From NCBI GenBank assembly GCA_030428405.1, contig JAUIEH010000144.1:1-6926 (forward strand): a stretch of 6,926 nucleotides of DNA, written 5' to 3'. The notes below the pieces were generated by a model. The model saw nothing but the letters and a program-made list of their open reading frames with translations. It did not search any database and had not been told where the DNA came from. The position numbers and the translations under genes are program-made. Positions 1 through 5,565 of the stretch are shown one piece after another. This DNA comes from Alphaproteobacteria bacterium (GTDB lineage Bacteria > Pseudomonadota > Alphaproteobacteria > Caulobacterales > Maricaulaceae). Position 1 is the first letter of the stretch, and each line of letters starts with the position of its first letter.

Positions 1-420
1 GGCGCCGGCGCGGCCGTCATGCTCGCCTGCGCTCCGGCGTCAGCGCAGCACGAACATGGCGGCGCTGCGACTCTTTCCGGCGTCTATCAGATCGACAATT
101 ACTTCGTGCACTTCCTGACGAATGGCGATTACGCCGTTTACAGTAATGGCTCGGGCGTGATGGTGCTGGGCGCGTTCACGCTTGACGGCGACGAACTGGT
201 CATGACCGACCGTGTCGGGACGATGGCGTGCGAGGGCGTTCCCGGCCGCTACCACGTCCATGTGGGTGAGGACTCGCTCGGCCTGACCTTGATCGAAGAC
301 GGTTGCGCCGGACGCGCGGAGATTTTCCAGCGCCTTGGCGTTTTGCCGTCTTATGAGGTCATGCCGCCATTTCTGTTGGATGATTATCCGCTAACGGACA
401 ATGCCGAGGATCGCGGCTAG
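1..420 (+). CDS. Small secreted beta-rich (lipocalin-like) protein, 5' end outside window
   Basis: Unrecognised exported protein. The frame is open from base 1, and the residues before the first Met (GAGAAV) continue an alanine-rich hydrophobic stretch. The ATG at 19 would give a signal peptide of only about nine residues, so the true start probably lies left of the window. The stretch ends in ASA followed by QHEH, a typical signal peptidase I site, so the mature protein should be periplasmic or secreted, about 120 residues long. The mature part is a run of short alternating strands (GVYQIDNYFVHFLTNGDY, a Gly-Arg-Tyr strand, SLGLTLIEDGCAGR). It has two cysteines, in MACEG and DGCAGR, that could form a disulfide. 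The 'GxY...LTL...D.CAGR' wording resembles small lipocalin-like barrels, but that is a resemblance only. It ends with TAG, convergent with the VOC gene. Function unknown. Confidence 0.72.
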   Translation, partial: GAGAAVMLACAPASAQHEHGGAATLSGVYQIDNYFVHFLTNGDYAVYSNGSGVMVLGAFTLDGDELVMTDRVGTMACEGVPGRYHVHVGEDSLGLTLIEDGCAGRAEIFQRLGVLPSYEVMPPFLLDDYPLTDNAEDRG

Positions 421-471
421 TCGTCAGCGTGGCGCGCCTTCGTCCGGGCAGGGCGTCTGCGATTTCAGTGC

Positions 472-498
472 GAGGGCGGTTTCAATGCGGCCGCCCTC
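472..498. terminator. GC-rich inverted repeat between convergent genes, possible bidirectional terminator
   Basis: A perfect 8-bp inverted repeat (GAGGGCGG at 472-479, CCGCCCTC at 491-498) flanks an 11-nt loop in the 104-base gap between two convergent stop codons. The position suits a shared terminator, but neither side is followed by a T-run, so an intrinsic terminator of the classical type is not shown. The loop's 3' edge and the right arm together contain the 8-bp palindrome GCGGCCGC. Nothing else is visible in this gap. Confidence 0.3.
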
Positions 499-524
499 AA
501 CCGCTTGGGCGCGGCGATCTCGGT

Positions 525-890
525 TCAATCTTCCTGAAAGCGCAGGCGCGCGCCGAACGGATCAATCAGCTCCATCACCAGGCCGCCCCAATGCGCGGCC
601 TCGACGCTCGGATTATAGAGGCGGTAGGGCTTGTCGGTCAGTTCCGCGCAAAGCGCGCGCACGCCCTTGATTGGAATGACGATCGCCGCGCCGGGCGTGG
701 CGTCGCCGACATGTTCGGACAGATGCAGTCTCAGCGCGCCGCGCGAGATTTGCATATAAAGCGGTGCGCCGGGCGCTGAGCGATTTTCCCAGTCGACGGA
801 ACAACCAAGATAATCGAGGTAGAAATCGCGCGCCTTGTCCTCATCGAAAATACGGATGATCGGACAAGGCGCGCCGATCTCAATCGTCAC
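525..890 (-). CDS. VOC superfamily (glyoxalase/bleomycin-resistance-like) protein
   Basis: A 121-residue single-domain protein of the vicinal-oxygen-chelate fold, closest in wording to the bleomycin-resistance-like branch. The N-terminal half has the repeat-start motif PIIRIFDEDKARDFYLDYLG (residues 10-29), then W34 and LYMQISRGALRLHLSEH (44-60). The C-terminal half ends in MELIDPFGARLRF (106-118), the usual VOC closing strand with E107 and the DPFG turn. One VOC domain per chain means it should act as a dimer. The substrate cannot be inferred, and members of this branch often lack a bound metal, so 'bleomycin resistance' should not be read as a function. The start is GTG at 888-890, overlapping the folE stop (887-889) as GTGA, with purine-rich GGGAGCAGG upstream inside folE. 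Expression is therefore expected to be coupled to folE. Confidence 0.85.
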   Translation of the reverse strand: MTIEIGAPCPIIRIFDEDKARDFYLDYLGCSVDWENRSAPGAPLYMQISRGALRLHLSEHVGDATPGAAIVIPIKGVRALCAELTDKPYRLYNPSVEAAHWGGLVMELIDPFGARLRFQED

Positions 891-1561
891 CGCCCGCCTG
901 CTCCCTGGGCCAGGCGCAAGAAGCGCTCGCGCAATTCCGCGCTGTCCTTGAAAACGCCGGTGAAGCGCGTCGTGATGGTGGAGACGTCAGGATGGCGCAC
1001 GCCGCGCGTGGACATGCACTGATGGACCGCATCGATATAAACGGCGACGCCGCGCGGTTCGAGCGCGTCGCAAATCGCCTGCGCGATCTGAGCCGTCATT
1101 GTTTCCTGGGTCTGCAGACGCTTGGCGAAAATCTCGACCACGCGCGCGATTTTGGAAATGCCGACGACGCGGTTGCGCGGCATGTAAGCGACATGGGCCG
1201 TGCCGAGAAACGGCGCGACATGATGTTCGCAATGCGACTGCACCTGTATGTCGCGCAGCATGACGATGTCGTCATAGCCGGAGACGTCTTCGAAAGTGCG
1301 CTGAAGCTCAGCGCGCGGGTCTGCTCCGTATCCGGAAAACCATTCCGTATAGGCGTCGACCACGCGTTTGGGCGTGTCGAGCAAGCCTTCTCGGCTCGGA
1401 TCATCGCCCGCCCACGCCAAAAGCGTGCGCACTGCGTCCATCGCTTCTTCGCGCGACGGCCGGTTTGAATTCTCGTCGGGTTTTGCCTTGCGCGCGGCGC
1501 GCGCACCCTTATCAGCGCGTCCGTTTGCGTCGGACACGTCCACATCATCGCCAAGAGCCAT
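887..1561 (-). CDS. folE: GTP cyclohydrolase I (type I)
   Basis: Converts GTP to 7,8-dihydroneopterin triphosphate, the first step of tetrahydrofolate synthesis and, in many bacteria, of the queuosine pathway; cytoplasmic and homodecameric in known members. The zinc-site motif QSHCEHHVAPFLG (108-120) supplies C111 and H114, with H113 as the expected catalytic histidine; the third zinc ligand, C182, is in HQCMSTRGVR (180-189). The intervening VVGISKIARVVEIFAKRLQ (132-150) and TMTAQIAQAI (154-163) are classical for the family. At 224 residues it is full length. Residues 1-35 form a charged, low-complexity extension ahead of the catalytic domain, common in this family. The ATG at 1559-1561 is preceded by AGGGA nine bases upstream, and that region lies in a hairpin (see leader). 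It is the first gene of a two-gene unit with the VOC gene. Confidence 0.97.
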   Translation of the reverse strand: MALGDDVDVSDANGRADKGARAARKAKPDENSNRPSREEAMDAVRTLLAWAGDDPSREGLLDTPKRVVDAYTEWFSGYGADPRAELQRTFEDVSGYDDIVMLRDIQVQSHCEHHVAPFLGTAHVAYMPRNRVVGISKIARVVEIFAKRLQTQETMTAQIAQAICDALEPRGVAVYIDAVHQCMSTRGVRHPDVSTITTRFTGVFKDSAELRERFLRLAQGAGGR

Positions 1562-1569
1562 GAAACACC

Positions 1570-1614
1570 GTCCCTAGTTGGGGACCGACAGTCGAGCCGG
1601 AGCGGATTCTCCGG
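1570..1614 (-). promoter_or_regulatory. Structured folE leader with hairpin over the ribosome-binding region
   Basis: On the minus strand two perfect hairpins precede folE. The distal one has arms CCGGAG/CTCCGG (1609-1614 and 1597-1602) around a 6-nt loop. The proximal one has arms GTCCC/GGGAC (1581-1585 and 1570-1574) around CAACTA. The only Shine-Dalgarno-like bases for folE, AGGGA, lie in the loop edge and 3' arm of the proximal hairpin, so folding would hide them. Alphaproteobacterial folE leaders can carry the THF-II ('folE motif') riboswitch, which regulates at this position. I cannot match its conserved bases here, so this is a candidate regulatory leader, not an identified riboswitch. 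Confidence 0.35.
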
Positions 1615-1660
1615 ACTTAACGCCCGTCCTCTGCATTATTCGATCGTCTTTCAACCAATG

Positions 1661-1729
1661 GCAGATAAGACGTCCGAAGGCTGGGGCCAATGCGCCCCGA
1701 CTGATAAATCTACTCAAACACGCAGATAA
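1661..1729. repeat. Two copies of GCAGATAA in the divergent folE-cysS region
   Basis: GCAGATAA occurs at 1661-1668 and again at 1722-1729, with a related CTGATAAAT at 1701-1709 between them. Between the copies is a hairpin with arms GGGGC (1683-1687) and GCCCC (1694-1698). This is the most AT-rich part of the window and lies between two divergent genes, so operator sites are conceivable. Eight-base repeats can also arise by chance, and no regulator is implied. Confidence 0.2.
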
Positions 1730-1794
1730 ACTCCAGCCACGCTCGCGTGAGCAGAAGCCGTAGAGCATCCGTAAACGTATACGCGGCGTTGGAT

Positions 1795-1822
1795 TTGTCA
1801 GATCAGCGACTGGCGCTAAAAC
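1795..1822 (+). promoter_or_regulatory. Probable housekeeping promoter of cysS
   Basis: TTGTCAG (1795-1801) is followed after 13 bases by GCTAAAAC (1815-1822). The second box fits the Caulobacter housekeeping -10 consensus GCTANAWC at every position, and the first agrees with TTGACGS at five of seven. Read as ordinary sigma-70 boxes it is TTGTCA, 16 bases, TAAAAC. Transcription would start near 1829, giving a leader of about 24 bases before the cysS ATG, long enough for the GAGG ribosome-binding site and nothing more. Confidence 0.5.
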
Positions 1823-1852
1823 GCAGCCCACCAGCCAAGTATCGAGGCCGCG

Positions 1853-3238
1853 ATGCCGCTCGTCCTGCATGACAATCTCAAGCGCGAAAAGCGCGTCTTC
1901 AAGCCCGCCGACCCGCAACGGGTGACGCTCTATGCGTGCGGACCGACGGTTTATAATTACGCCCATATCGGCAATGCGCGCGCCGCGGTCGTGTTCGATC
2001 TCCTGTTCCGCGTTCTGCGCGCGGAATATGGCCCCGACCATGTCGTTTACGCGCGCAACATCACGGACGTGGACGACAAGATCATCGCGGCCGCGCGCGA
2101 GACCGGCGCTGATATCTCCGAAATCACAGAGAAATTCGCCCGCATCTATCGCGAGGACATGGGCGCGCTCGGCGTCATGGCGCCGAATATCGAGCCGACC
2201 GCGACGGGTCACATCAAAGAGATGATCGCGCTCATGGCGCGTCTGATCGAGAAGGGCGCGGCCTATGCGGCCGAGGGCCATGTGCTGTTTTCGGTGACGG
2301 CGTATGAGGATTACGGCGCGCTGTCCCGGCGCTCGCGCGACGACATGATCGCCGGCGCCCGCGTCGAAGTGGCGCCCTATAAGAAAGACCCCGCCGATTT
2401 CGTCCTGTGGAAGCCGGCCAAGGACGACGAGCCCGGCTGGGACAGCCCCTGGGGGCGCGGCCGGCCGGGCTGGCATCTTGAGTGCTCAGCGATGATCGAG
2501 GCCAATCTCGGCGTGACGATCGACATTCACGGCGGCGGGCTGGACCTGCAATTTCCTCATCACGAAAACGAAATCGCCCAGTCGGTCTGCGCCAATCACG
2601 CCCCGCTCGCGAATTACTGGGTGCATAACGGCTTTCTGACCATGGACGCCGAGAAGATGTCGAAATCGCTCGGCAATGTCCGGCTTGTCCATGAGCTGTT
2701 GGAGCGCTTTCCGGGCGAGGTGTTGAGGCTGGCGCTGCTTTCGGCCCATTACCGCCAGCCTTTGGACTGGACGGACCGGCTGCTCGAACAATCCCGCGCC
2801 ACGCTTGATGGCTGGTATCGCGCGCTGTTGAAGCTCGCCGATGCGCCCGACGTTGAAGCGTCACCGCCCGAAGGCGTCATAGGCGCCCTGCGCGACGACA
2901 TGAACACGCCGGAAGCCTTCGCCGCGATGTCGGCCTTGGTGAGCCGGGCGAATAAGGCGGAGAGCCAGGACGATCGCGCACAGCTCAAAGCGCAATTGCG
3001 CGCTGCAGGCGCGGTGCTGGGCCTCCTCCAAATCGACCCGCAAGCCTGGTTTCAGGGCGAGGACGGGGAAGCGGATGGCCTGAGCGCTGAACGCATCGAG
3101 GCGCTTTTGGTGGAGCGCCGCGAAGCCCGCGCGTCCAAGGATTTCGCGCGCGCTGACGCCATTCGCGACGAGCTGACGGCGGCCGGCGTGGTCATCGAGG
3201 ACGGTCCGCAAGGCTCGACCTGGCGGCGCGCGGGATAG
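1853..3238 (+). CDS. cysS: Cysteinyl-tRNA synthetase
   Basis: Charges tRNA-Cys with cysteine using ATP; a monomeric cytoplasmic class I synthetase. At 461 residues it matches the family's usual length. The HIGH motif is HIGN (38-41) in YACGPTVYNYAHIGN, and KMSKS is at 268-272. The cysteine-discriminating zinc site is complete: C29, C211 (in HLECSAM), H236 and E240 (in FPHHENE). GGGLDLQFPHHENE (227-240) is diagnostic for CysRS. Residues from about 340 to 385 form the helical DALR-type domain, and the C-terminal tail is the small anticodon-recognition region. The ATG is chosen because GAGG lies five bases upstream (1844-1847) and a good promoter sits just before it. It appears to be transcribed alone from that promoter, divergently from folE; whether the downstream lipoprotein gene is co-transcribed is unclear. 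No unusual residues were noted. Confidence 0.98.
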   Translation: MPLVLHDNLKREKRVFKPADPQRVTLYACGPTVYNYAHIGNARAAVVFDLLFRVLRAEYGPDHVVYARNITDVDDKIIAAARETGADISEITEKFARIYREDMGALGVMAPNIEPTATGHIKEMIALMARLIEKGAAYAAEGHVLFSVTAYEDYGALSRRSRDDMIAGARVEVAPYKKDPADFVLWKPAKDDEPGWDSPWGRGRPGWHLECSAMIEANLGVTIDIHGGGLDLQFPHHENEIAQSVCANHAPLANYWVHNGFLTMDAEKMSKSLGNVRLVHELLERFPGEVLRLALLSAHYRQPLDWTDRLLEQSRATLDGWYRALLKLADAPDVEASPPEGVIGALRDDMNTPEAFAAMSALVSRANKAESQDDRAQLKAQLRAAGAVLGLLQIDPQAWFQGEDGEADGLSAERIEALLVERREARASKDFARADAIRDELTAAGVVIEDGPQGSTWRRAG

Positions 3239-3256
3239 CCGCGGCAATCGCTGTGC

Positions 3257-3269
3257 GGGCGAAGCGCCC
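3257..3269 (+). terminator. Weak hairpin after cysS
   Basis: GGGCG (3257-3261) and CGCCC (3265-3269) pair around a 3-nt AAG loop, 18 bases after the cysS stop. The following bases (CGGTCTGGTCTTGG) are only moderately T-containing, so termination would be weak if it occurs. Nothing else convincing is seen between cysS and the lipoprotein gene, including no clear promoter. Confidence 0.2.
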
Positions 3270-3361
3270 CGGTCTGGTCTTGGTGTCGCCGCATCCATGT
3301 GGTGCAGTGTGGGTCGTGCTTTTCCGCGGCCCTGCGCCGCGCGCGATGGAGACCGATCGTG

Positions 3362-3790
3362 ATGAGACTAGCGATGACGGCGGGCGCCGCCCTGATGCTT
3401 GCTGCGGCATGCGCCGAACAAGGCGCAGATGTGGACGCTTCCACGGATCAGAGCGCGCTCGGCCTGCCGGCGACGGCGTCGGATCTCGGCAGATGGGCCG
3501 AGGTCGATCCCGCACTTCTGGCCGCGGAGTTCGATGCGATGATCTCCGAGCGTTTTTCGGAGCGTTCCATCGACGAGGCGGTCGAGGAACTCGAAGCGGA
3601 AGGCTTTGAATGCCTCGTCGATCGCGGCCACAACGCGACATGCGCGCGTGACGTGGCGACGCGCGCATGCGTGCACTCCTGGACGGTGGCGCTTCAGGCC
3701 GAAGAGGTGAATGGCCAGCGCATCGAGGATTTCGAGGGCGGTTTCAGCGTCGGCTGCATGGGCGATGAAGCCGAACAGCCCGAGGGTTAA
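3362..3790 (+). CDS. Small cysteine-containing lipoprotein of unknown function
   Basis: A 142-residue protein I do not recognise. It opens with MRLAMTAGAALMLAAAC, a short lipoprotein signal peptide ending in a permissive lipobox with C17 as the lipidated residue. The residue after it is Ala, not Asp, so by the Escherichia coli sorting rule it would go to the outer membrane. After an acidic low-complexity linker (18-40) comes a small domain with four cysteines (C84, C94, C103, C132), enough for two disulfides in the periplasm, around EGFECLVDRGHNATCARD. The frame is open 21 codons upstream to an ATG at 3299, but the ATG at 3362 is preferred: GGAGA lies nine bases upstream and it places the signal peptide at the very N-terminus. 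A GTG at 3359 is equally compatible and adds one residue. The protein is strongly acidic. It stands 123 bases after cysS on the same strand. Confidence 0.8.
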   Translation: MRLAMTAGAALMLAAACAEQGADVDASTDQSALGLPATASDLGRWAEVDPALLAAEFDAMISERFSERSIDEAVEELEAEGFECLVDRGHNATCARDVATRACVHSWTVALQAEEVNGQRIEDFEGGFSVGCMGDEAEQPEG

Positions 3791-3818
3791 AGCGGGTGCG
3801 CTAGCTTGGCGAACGTCT

Positions 3819-3824
3819 TATATG
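3819..3824 (+). promoter_or_regulatory. -10-like TATATG close to the scaffold gene start
   Basis: TATATG ends seven bases before the A of the ATG at 3832, which would place a transcription start at or next to the start codon. There is no Shine-Dalgarno sequence in the 41-base gap, so a leaderless transcript would explain the arrangement. No good -35 box is present at the expected spacing (TTGGCG at 3806 is much too close), which keeps this tentative. Confidence 0.22.
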
Positions 3825-3831
3825 CCGCGTA

Positions 3832-4293
3832 ATGGCGCTTGATGGTCCTTATTCCAGCGAATTGCTCGCGCTCGCCGCGGACATTCCGCATCTCGGCGAG
3901 CTTGCCGCTCCGCATGGGCGCGCGCGCAAGCGCTCCATGGTGTGCGGCTCCGAGGTCGAGGTCGCGTTGCGTCTCGATGGCGATGACCGCATTGAAGCGC
4001 TCGGCATGGATGTCCAGGCCTGCGCGCTCGGCCAGGCCGCGGCCTCGGTGTTCGCGCGCAGCGCCATAGGCGCCGGTTTCGACGAGGTGACGGAAGCTGC
4101 GGATGGCTTCGAAGCGATGCTGAAGCAGGGCGGGCCGGTTCCTCAGGGCCGTTTCGCAGGCCTCGCCGCGCTTGAAGTCGTGCGCGATTATCCGCGCCGG
4201 CACGCATCGGCCTTGTTGGCTTTCAAGGCAGCGCGCGAGGCCTTCGCCCAGGCGCTCGACGCGCGCGCCGCAGACGGACCCGCCGCCCCATGA
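3832..4293 (+). CDS. NifU/IscU-like iron-sulfur scaffold-family protein, third cysteine missing
   Basis: A 153-residue protein of the NifU N-terminal/IscU/SufU fold, the family that assembles Fe-S clusters on three conserved cysteines. Two are present: C38 (RSMVCGSEVEV) and C64 (VQACALGQAAASVF). The third, expected in the 'R..C..L' helix, aligns with A125 in PRRHASALLAF. The acidic residue that follows the first cysteine in IscU (CGD) is here Ser (CGS). A classical three-cysteine cluster site is therefore not available. Alphaproteobacteria often encode a scaffold-like protein near yidD, and my recollection is that related sequences share the RHAS wording, so this may be a subfamily trait rather than decay. 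The reading frame is intact. No ribosome-binding site precedes the ATG, and the frame closes at TAG 3802-3804, so this is the only plausible start. Its stop overlaps the methyltransferase start. Confidence 0.85.
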   Translation: MALDGPYSSELLALAADIPHLGELAAPHGRARKRSMVCGSEVEVALRLDGDDRIEALGMDVQACALGQAAASVFARSAIGAGFDEVTEAADGFEAMLKQGGPVPQGRFAGLAALEVVRDYPRRHASALLAFKAAREAFAQALDARAADGPAAP

Positions 4294-5090
4294 GCGCCGC
4301 AGGACTTCGCCGACAGGTCGCAACCGCGCTCGCGCGCACGCCGCTGATCGGTCCGGCCGTACGGCTGCGCGAGATGTGGCGCGCCTACACGGCGCCGCGC
4401 GGGCCGCAGACCGACGCTAACGGCGCGCCCGTGCCGGGACGGTTTCTGCGCGTGCTCGTTGTCGGACATGCCGACGCTGATAATTTTCTGTCGGAAGGCG
4501 CGCGCGCGATTGCGTTCTTTGACGACATGCTGGCGCAAGCGGGCGGCTCGTTCGCCCAGGCCGAGACCGTTCTGGATTTCGGCTGCGGCTGCGGACGCCT
4601 CGCCCGGCATCTGCGTGCGCGCACCCAAGCCCAGATCATCGGGCGCGACATCAGCGCACCGGCGGTGCGCTGGTGTGCGCGTCATCTCGACGGCGACTTT
4701 AAGACCAATGCGCTGGCGCCGCCGCTCGATTTGCCGGACGCCTCGATCGATGTCGGCTATGCGCTTTCGGTGCTGACCCATCTCGATGACGACAAGCAGC
4801 GCGCCTGGTTCGCTGAATGGGCGCGCGTCATGCGGCCGGGCGGGCGCTTCATCGCGACGTTCCATGATCCCGAACATAAAGGCGCCCTGCCGGAAACCGC
4901 GGCGACCGTCATCGCGCGCGGCTTTGCGGTGCAATCGGCGGGCATGGAAGGCTCCAACCATTTCTCCTCGTTTCAGACATTGGCGCATCTTGCTGAAATC
5001 GCTGGCCCCCAGTTCGCGCTGGGGCCCGCCCGGCCAAGTCGGGAAACGCCTTTCAGACAGGCTGTTGCGGTTTTCCATCGCGCCTCGTGA
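4290..5090 (+). CDS. Class I SAM-dependent methyltransferase
   Basis: Transfers a methyl group from S-adenosylmethionine to an unknown acceptor; predicted soluble. The 266-residue chain has motif I VLDFGCGCGRLARHL (94-108), the acidic residue ending strand 2 at D120 (IIGRDIS), motif IV-like LDLPDASIDVGYALSVLTHL (146-165), and the post-motif segment MRPGGRFIATF (181-191). About 90 residues precede the core, including a basic helical start and FLSEGARAIAFFDDML (66-81), which probably caps the SAM pocket. The wording resembles methyltransferases of the methyltransferase-11/25 type, which act on small molecules or glycans, but no substrate can be assigned. The ATG overlaps the scaffold gene's TGA as ATGA, so the two should be translated together. 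A GC hairpin (arms CCCCAG 5007-5012, CTGGGG 5019-5024) lies near the end inside the coding sequence and is probably incidental. Confidence 0.88.
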   Translation: MSAAGLRRQVATALARTPLIGPAVRLREMWRAYTAPRGPQTDANGAPVPGRFLRVLVVGHADADNFLSEGARAIAFFDDMLAQAGGSFAQAETVLDFGCGCGRLARHLRARTQAQIIGRDISAPAVRWCARHLDGDFKTNALAPPLDLPDASIDVGYALSVLTHLDDDKQRAWFAEWARVMRPGGRFIATFHDPEHKGALPETAATVIARGFAVQSAGMEGSNHFSSFQTLAHLAEIAGPQFALGPARPSRETPFRQAVAVFHRAS

Positions 5091-5128
5091 ACAGCGCCGC
5101 AGGCTCTGGCGAGCGCGCCCCGTTTGCG

Positions 5129-5136
5129 GTTAAAAC
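5129..5136 (+). promoter_or_regulatory. Possible -10 box for yidD
   Basis: GTTAAAAC matches seven of eight positions of the Caulobacter housekeeping -10 consensus GCTANAWC and lies about 45 bases before the yidD ATG. The best upstream partner is CTGGCG at 5106-5111, which is a poor -35 box at a longish spacing. If real, transcription would begin near 5143 and the hairpin at 5145-5160 would belong to the yidD leader. Confidence 0.25.
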
Positions 5137-5144
5137 CCGGTGCC

Positions 5145-5167
5145 GCGGCGCAGACGCCGCACGTTTT
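5145..5167 (+). terminator. Hairpin plus T-run between methyltransferase gene and yidD
   Basis: GCGGCG (5145-5150) and CGCCGC (5155-5160) form a perfect 6-bp stem with a CAGA tetraloop, followed by ACG and four Ts (5164-5167). This is the best intrinsic-terminator shape in the window and would end the scaffold-methyltransferase transcript. The T-run is short and set off by three bases, so termination may be partial. Confidence 0.45.
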
Positions 5168-5181
5168 GATTGAGTGATGAA

Positions 5182-5496
5182 ATGAACCGGCTTCCCGCCG
5201 CTCTGCTGCGCGCCCTGATCCGGGTCTATCAGTGGACGCTGAGCGTCGTTTTCGCGGCCTTCGGCGTGCGCTGCCGGCATGAGCCGACATGTTCGCGCTA
5301 TGCGGATGCGGCGGTCGCCGCGCATGGCGCGTGGGCGGGCGGCTGGATGACGCTGGCGCGGCTGCAGCGCTGCCGGCCGGGAGGCTCGCACGGCTATGAT
5401 CCTGCGCCAGAACGCGCGCCCGCGGACGCCCGCTGGTGGGCGCCGTGGCGCTATGGCCGCTGGAAGGTCGAAACGACAAGCGAGGCGGGGACCTGA
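5182..5496 (+). CDS. yidD: YidD, membrane protein insertion efficiency factor
   Basis: Small membrane-associated protein that assists YidC/Sec-dependent insertion of inner-membrane proteins. The family signature is complete: an amphipathic start RALIRVYQWTLS (10-21), CRHEPTCSRYADAAVAAHG (31-49) with C31 and C37, and RLQRCRPGGSHGYDP (residues 60-73 region) with C64. The protein is 104 residues if started at the ATG at 5182, preceded by GAG seven bases upstream. The frame extends four codons to a TTG at 5170 that has no ribosome-binding bases, so the ATG is preferred. After GYDP it continues about 30 residues with an unusual tryptophan-rich segment (RWWAPWRYGRW, 84-94), which may add membrane-surface contact. 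In most bacteria yidD sits with rpmH, rnpA and yidC; here it lies before thrS, as I recall for a number of alphaproteobacteria. Confidence 0.95.
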   Translation: MNRLPAALLRALIRVYQWTLSVVFAAFGVRCRHEPTCSRYADAAVAAHGAWAGGWMTLARLQRCRPGGSHGYDPAPERAPADARWWAPWRYGRWKVETTSEAGT

Positions 5497-5515
5497 GCGC
5501 GCGAAATTCGCGCGC
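5497..5515 (+). terminator. GC palindrome directly after yidD
   Basis: GCGCGCG (5497-5503) and CGCGCGC (5509-5515) pair around AAATT, starting at the base after the yidD stop codon. If the A/T bases at the loop edge are counted, nine bases on each side are complementary around one central A. There is no T-run after it, so it may attenuate or protect the 3' end of the transcript rather than terminate it. A role in separating yidD from thrS is plausible. Confidence 0.35.
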
Positions 5516-5546
5516 CGTTCCCGCCGTAAACGCCTCGCTTCGATCT

Positions 5547-5565
5547 GCCGGCCTCCAAGACCGGC
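5547..5565 (+). other. Hairpin resembling a tRNA anticodon arm upstream of thrS
   Basis: GCCGG (5547-5551) and CCGGC (5561-5565) pair around CCTCCAAGA. Read as a tRNA anticodon arm, CCGG stems flank a C-A mismatch and a 7-base loop CTCCAAG, with T in the position-33 slot and CCA in the anticodon slot. This resembles the arm of tRNA-Trp, not of tRNA-Thr. It lies 25 bases before the thrS start, in its probable leader. The rest of a tRNA is absent, so this is not a tRNA gene. Confidence 0.3.

Noticed and set aside
1578..1763. A 61-codon open frame on the plus strand in the folE-cysS divergent region
   Set aside because: No ribosome-binding site, no family resemblance, and it lies over the folE leader and the regulatory region.
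1574..2476. A 300-codon open frame on the minus strand, opposite the 5' half of cysS
   Set aside because: It lies opposite a certain cysS, has Arg/Ala/His-rich composition with no recognisable domain, and is expected in GC-rich DNA where stop codons are rare on the opposite strand.
5004..5027. GC hairpin near the end of the methyltransferase gene as a terminator
   Set aside because: It lies inside the coding sequence about 60 bases before the stop, has no T-run, and such pairing is frequent at this base composition.
4188..5078. A 296-codon open frame on the minus strand, opposite the methyltransferase
   Set aside because: The plus-strand frame has clear SAM-binding motifs and a coupled start; the opposite frame shows only composition-driven Arg-rich sequence.
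5547..5565. A tRNA gene or tRNA remnant at the anticodon-arm-like hairpin
   Set aside because: No acceptor stem, D arm or T arm (GGTTCGA-type bases) can be found around it; only the arm-like hairpin is present.
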